The position numbers and the translations under genes are program-made. The notes beneath the pieces are model-generated. The model was given only the letters and a program-made list of their open reading frames with translations. It searched no databases and was not told where the DNA came from. This document shows positions 7,607-18,244 of a stretch of DNA of 64,000 bases, piece after piece; positions within the stretch are counted from its first letter, which is position 1, and every line of letters begins with the position of its first letter. The stretch spans positions 1 through 64,000 of the forward strand of contig NZ_CP012559.1 in the NCBI RefSeq assembly GCF_000831645.3. Direction: 5' to 3'. Source of the DNA: Companilactobacillus heilongjiangensis. GTDB taxonomy: Bacteria > Bacillota > Bacilli > Lactobacillales > Lactobacillaceae.

Positions 7607-10600
7607 TTATGCTCTTTTACGTTTTAGTTCACAGATTGAAATGAATCCTAAGATCAATACTCCCAAAATTGAGTAGAGAATATTGGCATCTTTGGAACCG
7701 GTCTGAGGCAAAAGACTATTTGAAGTATTAGTCCTTTGATAAGGAACAGATGGAACCATTGGATTGTTAGGTGTGAAGTCGGTAGTTGTGTCAGAACCGC
7801 CGCCACCGTTATCTGTATTTATTTGGTCGCCAGTACCGCCATTGCTACCGTTGTTTCCATTATTACCACCAGGATTGTCTGGAGTAAATGGAGTGCCAGG
7901 GTTATCAGGATTATCTGGGTTTCCTGGTGTCTTTGGTGTGTGAGTATTGGTAATCGTTATAACGTTGTTATTGGTTGATTGAGCAGCAGTATAACCAGAA
8001 ACAGCATCTTCTTGAACGCTGTAGTTGCCATTCTTGTCCAAGTTATTCCAAGTGTATGACCAAGCATTGAGTGAACTCAATTGAACCGCTTGACCAATTA
8101 CTGAGCCATTCTTCAAAAGATGAACGGTTACTTGGCTAGGACGTAGATTATCCTTATTATTGCTGTCATTCCAAAGTTTATTGACAGTTAGATTAGTTTT
8201 ATCGTCTTTTGTAGTTGTTGTGCTTGGCGTGTGAGTGTTGGTGATTTTCACATTGGTGGCGCTTGTCTTATCAATGTTAGATGTGTAACCAGAAACGGCA
8301 TCTTCAGAAACCGTATAGGTCGAAGCCTTGTCGAGTCCTGTGAAGTTGTGGGCCCAGTTGTTGTCTGCGTTTAGAGCAGATGAGTCAACTTCTTTACCAT
8401 CTTTGAAGAGGTGAATAGTAACTTGACTAGGGCGAAGATTATCTTTGTTGTTACTATCGCTCCATGTCTTAGTTACATTCAAGTTAGTTTTGTCATCAGT
8501 TGTGGTTGTTGTTGAAGGTGTGTGGGTATTGGTAATCTTTACGTCAGCTGGATCAGTTTGATTAATGTTAGTTGTGTAGTTATCAACATCATCTTCAGTA
8601 ACATGATATTTCGTAGACTTATCAAGTCCAGTGAATTCGTGGGTCCAGTTGTTGTCCGAATTGAGGACTGTTGAATCAACGTTGGTATCGTCAGCATTTA
8701 ATAAATTAACTGTTACTGATGAAGGACGAAGCTTGTCTTGATTATTATTATCGCTCCATATTTTAGTGACCTTCACGTTAGTTGTTGTGTCACCAGTGTT
8801 GCCACCAGGTGTTTTGTCTAACGTATTGGTGATTGTTGTGACAGTATCATCTGTATTATCGACAATCTTTTTGTCATAATCATTAACATTATCTTCATCA
8901 GCTGAGTATTGAATAGCTTTGCCATCAGCGTCATTCTTAGCTAAACCAGTCCATGTATAAGACCATTTACCATTAGTATCAGGTTTGATAGTTACAGGGT
9001 CGCCGGTTTTTGTACCATTGGCTGTTAAGTACACCGTGATAGAACTAGGACGTTTGGAACTATCATTATCAGACCAAATCTTGTTGACGGTAAAGTCGCG
9101 TGTATCGTCGGTTGGTGTGGTTGTTGATTTATATGTATTGGTGATGGTTTCTTTTGTTTTATCAATTTCAGATGACATGGTATATCCATCAGGTACGGTT
9201 ACTTCTTGGGCCGAGTAAGTTATTTCATTGCCGTCAGCATCATATTTTGGTAACTGGTTAGTTTCGCTTGCGGTATTGTTTGGATCATTGGCGCCAAATT
9301 TATATGTCCAGTTATTATCAGAATTCAAGGTAACTGGATCGCCTAGTGGTTGGTCACCTTGTTTATTGTCATTTTGATATAGTTGAATTTGAACAGAAGC
9401 AGGGTTGGTAACATTTTTATTGCCGCCGTCGTCCCAAACTTTGTTTACTGTTAAGCTTGTCGCAAGTGTATTAGTAATGGTTTTATCAAACTTGTTACCA
9501 TTATTTGTTGTCTGAGTGGCAATATAACCTTTGGGTGCAGACCAAGTAAAAACATCTTTACCATCGTTATCTATATAACCGATTTCTGAAACAGTCCAAT
9601 TGGCATTTGATGGTAAATTCTCCAAAGTATAGGTCCAATTATTGTCGGCACTCAAAGCGAAGACGTTATTTTTAGGGGCGCCATCACCATAAATACCGGT
9701 AAGAACAGGATTATGTTGATCTGCATTATTACCATCGTTCCAAACCTTAGTAACCTTCATTTTGGATAAAACGTTAGTAATATCATAATTGGTTGGATCA
9801 GTAATAGATGTGAAACCAGTAACAGGAGTCTCTTGAACGGTATAGTTGTAAGCATTACCATCATTATCATATTTAGGTAAGTTATTGAAAACATATGACC
9901 AATTGGTATCAGCTTTAATTGTTTTTGAAGCATAGGGTGTTGCTGAATTACCATTTTGAATCAAATTGATTGTGACAGAATCAGGTAACTGGGTCCCAGC
10001 AGGAACATTCCAAATCTTGTGACCCATAATTGAAGTTACTTGGTCACCATCGTGTGCATCACTACCAAGCGTTGTATTCGGTTGGTTGATTGTAATATTT
10101 TGTAGTTCATCTTTATTGGAAAGTAAGTCACCAGTATTTGAATAAGAGGTTGACTTTTCAGCTAAATTATCGATTTTAGTGTAGTAAGTGATGATTGCAG
10201 TTTGATCAATAGTACCTAAGTTTACATCAAACCCATCTTCAGTTGTTGTTGCGTTGATATCTGCAAATTTGTTTACAGCATCATTAGTGATATTACCGGT
10301 CGTATGATCAGCGGTGGCAGAATTAACTGTAATCGGATGATCAGCATCATTTAATAGGGTTTGATTTTTCCCTAATGTGTCTCGATAAATGGCATCAGGA
10401 ATTTTTTCGCCCTTATAGTTAACTCGGACGGTCCATTGAATAATGTCACCATTTTCGATGTAGCTACCGTACTTGTAAAGAATTTCATTAGGATCAGTCA
10501 CAGAGGCTTGTCCGACTGAAGCACTGCCTGTCGAATCGCTATTGTTTGTAGCTGTACCACTAACGTTCCAATCAATAGGAACGTTTTGATGTTCTTGGAC

Positions 10601-11149
10601 TAGGTTCAAATTCCAACTAGTACTGACGAAAAATGAACCTGTGACAGTATCAGTCTTTGATTTATTAGCTGCATAATTATTGAATTTGATGGTTACAGTT
10701 CGATTTGTTTTATTTAAGGTAGCTGTACCAATTTGTTTTCCACCAGGTATTTCAGTTACTGGTTGTGGTGCAGTAACATCACTGGTAATAACTAATTCTT
10801 TGGGAACGGTGACAGTAATTGTGTCACCCTCATTTACGCCACCCTCATTTACGCCACCCTTTGGAGTAGCAAATTCCCAGTAAGCTCTGATGGTGTCGTA
10901 CGGATCAAAGGTGTTTTGAGGCTTACCCTTGGCATTTTGTAATTGAACCTTAGTAATAAGTTGACTGCCCCAATCTTTGGCAGTTGTTTGAGTAGCATCG
11001 GTATTTTGATCACTATTCGTTTGATTTGTTACGGATGTAGTCTCTGGAGTGGAACTATCAGCCGCATTAATGATATTTACTGAGCTGGTCATAAAAACAG
11101 ATAGGATTATGATCAGTAGACTAAATATGTTATTTCCCTTTTTAAACAT
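7607..11149 (-). CDS. LPXTG-anchored surface adhesin with CnaB repeats
   Basis: A large secreted protein (about 1180 residues) covalently linked to peptidoglycan by sortase. An N-terminal hydrophobic signal peptide ends near VNIINAAD. The next ~370 residues resemble collagen-binding or adhesive head domains. Seven CnaB-type modules follow, recognisable by openings such as KVTKVWNDGNN, TVNKVWDDGGN, TVNKIWSDND and KTWSDSNNKDNLRPS; the last three are nearly identical. A Pro/Asn/Gly-rich wall spanner, LPQTGSKD, a membrane helix and KRKRA end the protein. ATG 11149 is preceded by GAGGGGAG. Probable adhesin; the ligand is unknown. The Lys/Asn/Glu residues needed for isopeptide bonds were not checked. 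Confidence 0.9.
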   Translation of the reverse strand: MFKKGNNIFSLLIIILSVFMTSSVNIINAADSSTPETTSVTNQTNSDQNTDATQTTAKDWGSQLITKVQLQNAKGKPQNTFDPYDTIRAYWEFATPKGGVNEGGVNEGDTITVTVPKELVITSDVTAPQPVTEIPGGKQIGTATLNKTNRTVTIKFNNYAANKSKTDTVTGSFFVSTSWNLNLVQEHQNVPIDWNVSGTATNNSDSTGSASVGQASVTDPNEILYKYGSYIENGDIIQWTVRVNYKGEKIPDAIYRDTLGKNQTLLNDADHPITVNSATADHTTGNITNDAVNKFADINATTTEDGFDVNLGTIDQTAIITYYTKIDNLAEKSTSYSNTGDLLSNKDELQNITINQPNTTLGSDAHDGDQVTSIMGHKIWNVPAGTQLPDSVTINLIQNGNSATPYASKTIKADTNWSYVFNNLPKYDNDGNAYNYTVQETPVTGFTSITDPTNYDITNVLSKMKVTKVWNDGNNADQHNPVLTGIYGDGAPKNNVFALSADNNWTYTLENLPSNANWTVSEIGYIDNDGKDVFTWSAPKGYIATQTTNNGNKFDKTITNTLATSLTVNKVWDDGGNKNVTNPASVQIQLYQNDNKQGDQPLGDPVTLNSDNNWTYKFGANDPNNTASETNQLPKYDADGNEITYSAQEVTVPDGYTMSSEIDKTKETITNTYKSTTTPTDDTRDFTVNKIWSDNDSSKRPSSITVYLTANGTKTGDPVTIKPDTNGKWSYTWTGLAKNDADGKAIQYSADEDNVNDYDKKIVDNTDDTVTTITNTLDKTPGGNTGDTTTNVKVTKIWSDNNNQDKLRPSSVTVNLLNADDTNVDSTVLNSDNNWTHEFTGLDKSTKYHVTEDDVDNYTTNINQTDPADVKITNTHTPSTTTTTDDKTNLNVTKTWSDSNNKDNLRPSQVTIHLFKDGKEVDSSALNADNNWAHNFTGLDKASTYTVSEDAVSGYTSNIDKTSATNVKITNTHTPSTTTTKDDKTNLTVNKLWNDSNNKDNLRPSQVTVHLLKNGSVIGQAVQLSSLNAWSYTWNNLDKNGNYSVQEDAVSGYTAAQSTNNNVITITNTHTPKTPGNPDNPDNPGTPFTPDNPGGNNGNNGSNGGTGDQINTDNGGGGSDTTTDFTPNNPMVPSVPYQRTNTSNSLLPQTGSKDANILYSILGVLILGFISICELKRKRA
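10825..10854 (-). repeat. 15-bp direct repeat inside the adhesin gene
   Basis: Two exact copies of a 15-bp unit (CACCCTCATTTACGC on the + strand) encode the doubled GGVNE in the head domain. Copy-number change here would keep the reading frame. Confidence 0.85.
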
Positions 11150-11281
11150 ATTTATTTCTCCCCTCAATTCGATAATTCATGATTACTTACTAAAATACGT
11201 ATATTAGTAATTTTACTACTATTGTCTCAAATATAAATATATTGATAATAAAGCTTAACAAAAAGTTGTCGATATATAAGC

Positions 11282-11287
11282 TATAAT
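11282..11287 (+). promoter_or_regulatory. -10 element of the suf operon
   Basis: TATAAT lies about 30 bp before sufC. I find no convincing -35 at normal spacing. Confidence 0.5.
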
Positions 11288-11317
11288 GACTTTATCTGTA
11301 ACAATTTGGAGGAAAAT

Positions 11318-12112
11318 ATGGCCACACTTGAAGTTAAGAATTTGCATGTTGAAATTGAAGACGAAGAACGTAAAACCAAAAAAGAGATTCTCAAAGGTGT
11401 CAATCTTGAAATGAAAACTGGCGAGATTCATGCCATTATGGGTCCCAACGGTACTGGTAAATCTACTTTGTCGCAAACAATTATGGGGCAATCCAATTAT
11501 CACGTTACTCAAGGGGATATTTTGTTGAATGGTGAAAGTATCTTGGAAATGCCTGTCGATGAAAGAGCTCGTAAAGGTTTGTTCTTGGCAATGCAGTATC
11601 CTGCCGAAATTCAAGGTGTTACTAACGCTGAATTTTTGCGTGCTGCCATCAATGCTCGCCGTCCCGAAGATGATAAAATTTCAGTGATGGATTTCCTCAA
11701 AGAATTAGATAAAAATTTGGAACTCTTAGATATGAGTCAAAAAATGACTGAGAGATATCTTAATGAAGGCTTTTCCGGTGGTGAGAAGAAGCGTAACGAA
11801 ATTCTCCAATTATTGATGATCAAGCCCAATTTTGCCTTGCTAGATGAAATCGATTCTGGCCTAGATATTGATGCGCTAAAAGTTGTCTCCAAAGGTGTTA
11901 ATTCCATGCGTGGCGATAATTTTGGTGCATTGATTATTACGCACTATCAACGTCTCTTGAACTACATTCAACCTGATGTTGTCCATGTAATGATGGGTGG
12001 TCGAATTGTCAAAACTGGTCCAGCTGACCTGGCTTTGAAACTTGAAAAAGAAGGTTACGCTGGTTTGCGGGATGAACTGGGACTTGATGTTAAATTGGTT
12101 GATGAAGATTAG
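11318..12112 (+). CDS. sufC: SufC, Fe-S cluster assembly ATPase
   Basis: ABC-type ATPase of the SUF scaffold complex SufBC2D, which drives Fe-S cluster assembly in the cytosol. About 264 residues. Walker A GPNGTGKST (around residue 40), signature FSGGEKKRNE, Walker B FALLDEIDSGLD and the H-loop ITHYQR are all intact. ATG 11318 sits behind GGAGG; an in-frame TTG at 11306 overlaps that ribosome site and is unlikely. First gene of sufC-D-S-U-B, with 11 bases to sufD. Confidence 0.97.
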   Translation: MATLEVKNLHVEIEDEERKTKKEILKGVNLEMKTGEIHAIMGPNGTGKSTLSQTIMGQSNYHVTQGDILLNGESILEMPVDERARKGLFLAMQYPAEIQGVTNAEFLRAAINARRPEDDKISVMDFLKELDKNLELLDMSQKMTERYLNEGFSGGEKKRNEILQLLMIKPNFALLDEIDSGLDIDALKVVSKGVNSMRGDNFGALIITHYQRLLNYIQPDVVHVMMGGRIVKTGPADLALKLEKEGYAGLRDELGLDVKLVDED

Positions 12113-12123
12113 GAGGTAGCGTT

Positions 12124-13311
12124 ATGACGCCGGATAAATTAGTACAAATCGCTACTGAAAATAATGAGCCAGAGTGGTTTATTCAAAAAAGACGGATGGC
12201 TTTGGACGTTATGGATGAATTACCTTTGCCAGAAATCCAACGATTCGATTTTCATAATTGGCAAATGACGCCAGATGTTTCTAAACGAATTAGAACATCA
12301 TTGCCATCCAATCAAAATTACGTATTAACTGATATTTTTGATGCAATTAATGATTATCCAGAATTATTGCAAAAATATTATATGCAAAAAGTTATTAAAC
12401 CTGATGAAAATAAATTTACTGCTTATCACACAGCCTTTATGAATCAAGGGGTATTTCTCTACGTGCCCAAGAATACGGTGATTGATGAACCAATTGAAAT
12501 TAATTTTGAACAGGATTCCCAGACACCATTTATTTCACATATTTTGATTGTGGCCGAAGAGAATACGCAATTTTCATTCATTCAAAAAATGACCACTAAG
12601 GGTGATCAAGATAGTGTTGCCAACTGTATCGTGGAAATAGTTGCTGAAGCCAATAGCAATATTAAATATGCGGCAGTCGATGAATTAGGAGAGAACGTTA
12701 CTTCCTATTTAAGCCGTCGAGCTTACGTGGGACAAAACGCCTATGTTGATTGGTCAATTGGGATGATGAATAGCGGCAATACTATCGCTGACTTTGACAC
12801 TGATTTGTATGGTGAAGGTTCGCATTCGGAAATTAAAGTTGTTGATATTACGTCTGGTCGTCAGCAACAAGGAATCAACACGCGTGTAACCAACTATGGC
12901 AAGCATTCGATTGGAAATATCAATCAACGTGGGATCATCATGGATCGATCACGCCTGATTTTTAACGGTATTGGTCACATCATTAACGGTGCTTCTGGTT
13001 CTAATGCCGAGCAACAAAATCGGGTCTTGATGATGTCTAGTAAAGCACATGGGGATGCTAATCCCATTTTATTAATTGATGAAAATGATGTTTTAGCAGG
13101 TCATGCGGCCAGTGTTGGTCAAGTTGATCAAAAGCAATTGTATTATCTGATGAGTCGTGGGATTGATAAGAAAACTGCTCAACGCTTAGTTATTCGTGGT
13201 TTCTTGGGTGATGTACTCGTTTCAATTCCATCAAAACAGATCCGCGAACAATTAGTTCAGACAATCGAGAGGAAGTTGGAAAATGGACAACAAGTTTCTG
13301 AAAATTCGTAA
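12124..13311 (+). CDS. sufD: SufD, Fe-S scaffold subunit
   Basis: Partner of SufB in the SufBC2D scaffold. 395 residues with the beta-helical SufB/D core. The C-terminal region carries the family motifs NQRGIIMDRSRLIFNGIG, DANPILLIDENDVLAGHAASVGQV and LYYLMSRGI. Start ATG 12124 follows AGGAGG. The last 29 bases overlap sufS, which suggests translational coupling. Confidence 0.95.
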   Translation: MTPDKLVQIATENNEPEWFIQKRRMALDVMDELPLPEIQRFDFHNWQMTPDVSKRIRTSLPSNQNYVLTDIFDAINDYPELLQKYYMQKVIKPDENKFTAYHTAFMNQGVFLYVPKNTVIDEPIEINFEQDSQTPFISHILIVAEENTQFSFIQKMTTKGDQDSVANCIVEIVAEANSNIKYAAVDELGENVTSYLSRRAYVGQNAYVDWSIGMMNSGNTIADFDTDLYGEGSHSEIKVVDITSGRQQQGINTRVTNYGKHSIGNINQRGIIMDRSRLIFNGIGHIINGASGSNAEQQNRVLMMSSKAHGDANPILLIDENDVLAGHAASVGQVDQKQLYYLMSRGIDKKTAQRLVIRGFLGDVLVSIPSKQIREQLVQTIERKLENGQQVSENS

Positions 13312-14512
13312 TGATTTTCCAATTCTCAATCAAAAAGTTAACAATGAGCCATTAGTATACTTGGATAACGCCGCTACAAGTCAAAAACCACAAGCAGTGC
13401 TTGATGAAATGGTCCGTTACTATCAAAACGACAATGCTAATACTCACCGGAGTGTCCATACTTTGGGCGAGCGTGCTACCGAAGAATATGAAGCAGCACG
13501 TGGCAAGGTACAAAAGTTTATCAATGCCAAGGAAAGTCGAGAAGTCATTTTTACCAAAGGTACGACTGACAGCTTGAATTTAGTGGCAGCTACTTATGGT
13601 GAAGAAAATGTTTCTGCTGGGGACGAGATAGTCGTCTCATATATGGAGCACCACAGTAATCTGATTCCGTGGCAACAACTGGCTTTAAGAAAACACGCCA
13701 CTTTGAAATATATTGAATTAACAGCTGATGGGCAGTTGGATATGGCTGATGCTGAACAGAAAATCACTGTTAAAACTAAGATTGTTGCCATCGCTCATGC
13801 TAGTAATGTGCTAGGAGTTACGAATGATATTCAAAAACTAGCTCAAATGGCACATCTACATAACGCCGTTATAGTGGCTGATGGGGCTCAAGCAGTCCCA
13901 CACCAACCAGTCGATGTTCAAAACTTGGATGTAGATTTTTATGCTTTTTCGGGTCATAAAATGTTGGCACCAATGGGTATTGGCGTACTTTACGGTAAGA
14001 GTGATTTGTTAAAAGCAATGTCACCATATCAATATGGTGGTGAGATGATCGATTTTGTCGAAAAATATCAAAGTACTTGGACTGATATTCCTTGGAAGTT
14101 TGAAGCTGGGACACAAAATGTCGCTGGGGCAATTGGATTAGGTAAAGCAATCGACTATTTGACTGAGATTGGCATGCAAAATATTGCTGAATATGAAAAA
14201 CACTTAGTTGAATATGCGTTACCTAAATTATTGGAGATTCCTGGTGTAACAGTCTATGGACCACAAAATCAAATCAATCGTAACGCCGTTATATCATTTA
14301 ATTTAAAAAATCTCCATCCACATGATCTGGCAACAGCCTTAGATATGGATGGAGTAGCGGTCAGAGCGGGACACCATTGTGCCCAGCCACTGATGAAATA
14401 TTTAAATGTAGTGGCAACAGCTCGAGCTAGTTTTTATATTTATAATACCGTTGAGGACATTGACCAATTGATTTATGCCATCAAAGATGCAAAGGAGTTC
14501 TTTAAAGTATGA
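13283..14512 (+). CDS. sufS: SufS, cysteine desulfurase
   Basis: PLP-dependent group II cysteine desulfurase that removes sulfur from cysteine and passes it to SufU as a persulfide. 409 residues. LDNAATSQKP near the N-terminus, the PLP lysine in SGHKMLAP (about residue 226) and the active-site cysteine in AGHHCAQP (about residue 366) are present. It overlaps sufD by 29 bases and sufU by four. Confidence 0.97.
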   Translation: MDNKFLKIRNDFPILNQKVNNEPLVYLDNAATSQKPQAVLDEMVRYYQNDNANTHRSVHTLGERATEEYEAARGKVQKFINAKESREVIFTKGTTDSLNLVAATYGEENVSAGDEIVVSYMEHHSNLIPWQQLALRKHATLKYIELTADGQLDMADAEQKITVKTKIVAIAHASNVLGVTNDIQKLAQMAHLHNAVIVADGAQAVPHQPVDVQNLDVDFYAFSGHKMLAPMGIGVLYGKSDLLKAMSPYQYGGEMIDFVEKYQSTWTDIPWKFEAGTQNVAGAIGLGKAIDYLTEIGMQNIAEYEKHLVEYALPKLLEIPGVTVYGPQNQINRNAVISFNLKNLHPHDLATALDMDGVAVRAGHHCAQPLMKYLNVVATARASFYIYNTVEDIDQLIYAIKDAKEFFKV

Positions 14513-14955
14513 GTTTGTCAGGGTTGAACAATTTATACCGTGAAGTGATATTGGACCATTCAGAGCATCCACATCACAAACACAATTTGGAACATGCGAC
14601 AGATAAAGTGACTTTAAAAAATCCTACTTGTGGCGATGTAATTAACTTGGAAGTCAATTTGGTTGATGGGAAAGTCGCTGACATCGGCTTTACTGGTGAA
14701 GGGTGTACGATCAGCCAGTCGTCAGCTAGCATGATGACCGATGCGGTGATTGGCAAAACTACTGCTGATAGTTTGGAAATGGCACAGATATTTTCCGACA
14801 TGGTGATGGGTAAAAAACGTTCGGATGCCGACTTGGAAAAACTTGGTGATGCGGCAATCTTGTCCAGTGTCATGCAATTTCCAGCACGAATAAAATGCGC
14901 CACACTTTGTTGGTGGGCCTTGAGAAAATCATTAGGAGAAGAAGTCGATGATTGA
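14509..14955 (+). CDS. sufU: SufU, zinc-dependent sulfurtransferase
   Basis: SufU takes persulfide sulfur from SufS and passes it to the scaffold in Gram-positive bacteria. 148 residues. The three zinc-ligand/acceptor cysteines appear in NPTCGD, GEGCTIS and [10 protein letters not shown], with the SufU-type insertion (GKKRSDADL) that separates it from IscU. It overlaps both neighbours by a few bases. Confidence 0.95.
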   Translation: MSLSGLNNLYREVILDHSEHPHHKHNLEHATDKVTLKNPTCGDVINLEVNLVDGKVADIGFTGEGCTISQSSASMMTDAVIGKTTADSLEMAQIFSDMVMGKKRSDADLEKLGDAAILSSVMQFPARIKCATLCWWALRKSLGEEVDD

Positions 14956-16339
14956 TTTAAATGATTCAGATTATGAATATGGTTTTCACGATGACATTGA
15001 ACCAAAATATTCTACTGGTCGTGGTTTAACGGAAGAAACGGTTCGTCAAATTTCGGCTGAAAAGCAAGAGCCCCAATGGATGTTGGATTATCGTTTGAAA
15101 TCATATGCATTATATAAAAAGTTACCAATGCCCAATTTTGGACCAGATTTATCTGATTTGGATTTGGAAAATATGTATTATTATCAAAAAATGACTGATA
15201 AAAAATATCGGGACTGGAATGATGTCCCTGATAAGATGAAACAGACTTTTGACCGTTTAGGAGTTCCCGAAGCCGAAAGAAAATATTTAGCTGGTTCGTC
15301 AGCTCAATATGAATCTGAAGTGGTCTACCACAATATGCGTGATGAATTTGAGAAAATGGGAATTCTGTTCACTGATACGGATACGGCTTTGAAGGAATAT
15401 CCCGAGCTATTCAAGAAGTGGTTTGGTAAATTGGTCAAGCCCAGTGATAACAAGTTTGCAGCTTTAAATGGTGCCGTTTGGTCTGGTGGTTCGTTCATCT
15501 ATGTACCAAAGGGCGTGCGTTCCGATATTCCGATTCAGTCATATTTCCGCTTGAATTCTGAAAACTCCGGACAGTTTGAACGAACTTTGATCATTGTGGA
15601 TGAGGGTGCCAAAGTTGATTACGTTGAAGGGTGTACTGCCCCCAATTATTCTTCTGACAGTCTGCATGCCGCGGTGGTCGAAGTGAACGTTCAAAAAGAT
15701 GCGTATTGCCGTTATACAACGATACAAAATTGGTCCGATAACGTTTATAGTTTGGAAACTAAACGGGCCGCTGCAGAAGAAAACGCCACGATGGAGTGGG
15801 TCGACGGAAATTTAGGTTCCAAAGTTACCATGAAATACCCAAGCGTGTATTTGAATGGCGAAAATGCTCGTGGAACAATGTTGTCAATTGCGGTTGCCAG
15901 TAACGGAATTCATCAAGATTCAGGTGCCAGAATGATTCATAACGCCAGGAATACTTCGAGTTCAATTGTCTCTAAGTCCATTGCTAAAACTGGTGGCTCC
16001 GTTGATTATCGTGGGACCGTTCGTTTTGGAAAACATTCGGATGGTTCAAAGGCACACGTTGAATGCGACACTATCATCATGGATAACGAGTCTTCGTCAG
16101 ATACAATTCCATATAATGAAATTGATAATGCTAACGTTTCAATGGAACATGAGGCTAGGGTTTCTAAGATTTCGGAAGAGCAATTGTATTACTTGATGAG
16201 CCGTGGAATCTCTGAAGCCAAGGCTACGGAAATGATTGTTATGGGATTTGTGGAACCATTTACGAAAAAATTGCCAATGGAATATGCGGTGGAATTGAAT
16301 CGCCTGATCAGTTATGAGATGGAAGGTTCGATTGGATAA
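14948..16339 (+). CDS. sufB: SufB, Fe-S scaffold subunit
   Basis: Main scaffold of the SUF complex, on which nascent clusters form with SufD and SufC. 463 residues. [43 protein letters not shown] and the C-terminal [21 protein letters not shown] are strongly conserved SufB features. It is the last gene of the operon and is followed by a terminator. Confidence 0.97.
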   Translation: MIDLNDSDYEYGFHDDIEPKYSTGRGLTEETVRQISAEKQEPQWMLDYRLKSYALYKKLPMPNFGPDLSDLDLENMYYYQKMTDKKYRDWNDVPDKMKQTFDRLGVPEAERKYLAGSSAQYESEVVYHNMRDEFEKMGILFTDTDTALKEYPELFKKWFGKLVKPSDNKFAALNGAVWSGGSFIYVPKGVRSDIPIQSYFRLNSENSGQFERTLIIVDEGAKVDYVEGCTAPNYSSDSLHAAVVEVNVQKDAYCRYTTIQNWSDNVYSLETKRAAAEENATMEWVDGNLGSKVTMKYPSVYLNGENARGTMLSIAVASNGIHQDSGARMIHNARNTSSSIVSKSIAKTGGSVDYRGTVRFGKHSDGSKAHVECDTIIMDNESSSDTIPYNEIDNANVSMEHEARVSKISEEQLYYLMSRGISEAKATEMIVMGFVEPFTKKLPMEYAVELNRLISYEMEGSIG

Positions 16340-16342
16340 GGT

Positions 16343-16369
16343 AAGCATCCTAAAATAGGGTGCTTTTTT
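16343..16369 (+). terminator. intrinsic terminator of the suf operon
   Basis: AAGCATCCT pairs with AGGGTGCTT around a short loop, followed by T6. Confidence 0.85.
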
Positions 16370-16425
16370 GTTGAACCCTGTATAATACAGTTAAATTGAC
16401 TGTTTTGAAGAAAGTGGTGAGGAAC

Positions 16426-17598
16426 TTGTCAAAAACAACATATTTGTTAGATAAAAATGATTATGAGCAGTATCGAGATTTGTTTTTTTACTCGTTTGAT
16501 GAGCCTGAAAGTGACGCCGAAAAGGAATTTTTGAAACGTGAATTTGAGCATTCAAAAGTTTATGGAATCAAAGATGATGGGCAGTTGCAGGTATCGATTA
16601 CTTGTGTACCTTTCAAAGTTAATTTCTTCGGTAAAGAGTTTGACATGTCAGGAATTGCCAACGTCATGAGTGCCCCAGAATATATGCAGAGTAACGGTGT
16701 CGATACCTTGATGGATCAAGCATTCACTGATATGTATCGAAATGGTACAACACTGTCATATTTGGGACCATTTTCTTACGATTATTACCGTCGTTTTGGT
16801 TATGAGCAGGTTTTTGAAAACTTGAAGATAACTATGCCATTTACGAAATTGGCTCGTTACAGCAAGCCCTCGATGGGTCGATTGAAGCGCTATAAATACT
16901 CCCAAGCTCAAGATGTGATTGGTGATTTATTTGCGTCAGTTAATACATCAGGAACAGTGGCTAGAAAAACTTGGTGGTGGAAAAATCTAGCACTTTGGTA
17001 TCCGGATGATTTATTGGCGGTATACTATGATGCAACGGATGAAGTTCGTGGTTATATGCGTTATGCATTCCATAACGGTACATTTATCGTCCAAGATATG
17101 TATTATCAGACACCAGATACCTTTTTAGGATTGATACATTTTATAAATAAACATCGTTCGATTTATAAAGATATTGTTATTAATTCAACAGATACGAATC
17201 TTAGAATTAATAATTTTTCCACGAATCCAACAGATGCTAAAGTCGAAATTAAGCCAGCCAAAATGGCTCGAATCGTTGATATTAAAAAGTTCTTCACTGA
17301 TTATCCAGTGCAAGTTGATAATATTGAGTCAATCAATTTAGAGGTCAATGATTCTTTGAGTTGGAATAATCATATCTGGACGTTATCTGTGAAAGATGGC
17401 GTGGTCAATATTGAAAAATCCGACAGTGAGATTCCCGAAGTAATCGTTGATATACAGACGTTGACTAAGGCGATGTTTGGTTACCAATCATTGACGGATT
17501 CATTTAAAGTGGGAAATGTTCTCGGAAATACAGATGAAATTGAAACTTTGGATAAACTATTTGTCCATGAAAAAGCTCAACTAAAGGATTTTTTCTAG
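16426..17598 (+). CDS. Eis-like GNAT acetyltransferase with SCP2-type C-terminal domain
   Basis: About 390 residues. The arrangement is that of the Eis family: an N-terminal GNAT domain (MSGIANVMSAPEYM, then GPFSYDYYRRFGYEQVFENL), a second GNAT-like half with KTWWWKNLALWYP, and a sterol-carrier-like C-terminal domain ending PEVIVDIQTLTKAMFGYQ. Such enzymes transfer acetyl from acetyl-CoA to amines; the substrate here is unknown. A TATAAT lies at 16381-16386, so the in-frame TTG at 16396 would be nearly leaderless. I prefer TTG 16426 behind AGTGGTGAGG, with modest certainty. Confidence 0.75.
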   Translation: MSKTTYLLDKNDYEQYRDLFFYSFDEPESDAEKEFLKREFEHSKVYGIKDDGQLQVSITCVPFKVNFFGKEFDMSGIANVMSAPEYMQSNGVDTLMDQAFTDMYRNGTTLSYLGPFSYDYYRRFGYEQVFENLKITMPFTKLARYSKPSMGRLKRYKYSQAQDVIGDLFASVNTSGTVARKTWWWKNLALWYPDDLLAVYYDATDEVRGYMRYAFHNGTFIVQDMYYQTPDTFLGLIHFINKHRSIYKDIVINSTDTNLRINNFSTNPTDAKVEIKPAKMARIVDIKKFFTDYPVQVDNIESINLEVNDSLSWNNHIWTLSVKDGVVNIEKSDSEIPEVIVDIQTLTKAMFGYQSLTDSFKVGNVLGNTDEIETLDKLFVHEKAQLKDFF

Positions 17599-17627
17599 TT
17601 AAGTAATAAAGATTGAGGATACTGAAT

Positions 17628-17948
17628 ATGGTAGAAAAGAAAGATCAAGTTAAGGAAGCGTTGGAAAAAGTCATTGATCCCGAGCTTGGTATCGACATTG
17701 TTAATTTGGGATTGATTTATGATGTAGAAGTTGAAAATGACCAACGAGCCGTTATAACGATGACATTAACGACAATGGGCTGCCCTTTGAGCGATATGTT
17801 GCATGATTCAATCAAAAATGCGGCTGAATCAGTTGAGGGAATTAAATCCTGTGAGATTCAGCTAGTCTGGTACCCCGTTTGGAATATAGGCAAGATGAGC
17901 CGTTATGCACGTGTGGCATTGGGAATTCCAGAGGGATTTGGCGTTTAA
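17628..17948 (+). CDS. MIP18/DUF59 family Fe-S assembly-associated protein (SufT/PaaD-like)
   Basis: A 106-residue cytosolic protein. VIDPELGIDIVNLGLIYDVEV and TMTLTTMGCPLSDML are hallmarks of the MIP18 family, which helps mature Fe-S proteins. Its nearness to the suf operon fits that role, though the Eis-like gene intervenes. ATG 17628 follows TTGAGG; the upstream in-frame start is poorer. Confidence 0.85.
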   Translation: MVEKKDQVKEALEKVIDPELGIDIVNLGLIYDVEVENDQRAVITMTLTTMGCPLSDMLHDSIKNAAESVEGIKSCEIQLVWYPVWNIGKMSRYARVALGIPEGFGV

Positions 17949-18061
17949 GAACCTAACAAAGCAGGAATAGACTTTATAAGTCGGATATTGTGCTGATAGA
18001 TAATCTGTTTCGGCTGTATCTTATCTAAAAAATCAGTGGATTATTTATCCAAAAAGATAAA

Positions 18062-18244
18062 TTAGTTGGAAGAGCAGAGAGTATTTACCTGCAGCGGAAG
18101 TGGCGTTATGGCTTTAGCCATTACACCACTGGGCGTGTTGGAGACTTTCCGGGTTTTGGAAAGGCTTCAACCGAGATTCGAGACCGCTCTTTGGTTTGAA
18201 TCGTACCGCGCAGCAGATGAATACTCTCTGCTCTGGAAACGGCA
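18062..18244 (-). repeat. palindromic intergenic element, copy B
   Basis: On the minus strand it opens GCCGTTTCCAGAGC and ends TTCCAACTAA. The outer arms pair (AGAGCAGAGAGTATT with AATACTCTCTGCTCT, allowing one mismatch). The core is a variant, with GGTCTCGAATCTCGG and TTGAAGCC. A second hairpin uses GTGGTGTAATGGCT/AGCCATAACGCCAC. It is nearly the same as copy F. It fills most of the 405 bp between 17949 and 18353, which hold no gene I believe. Confidence 0.85.

Noticed and set aside
7956-9140. CRISPR-like or satellite array
   Set aside because: The periodic similarity is from CnaB protein modules of about 80-100 codons in a single reading frame, with no short identical repeats and spacers.
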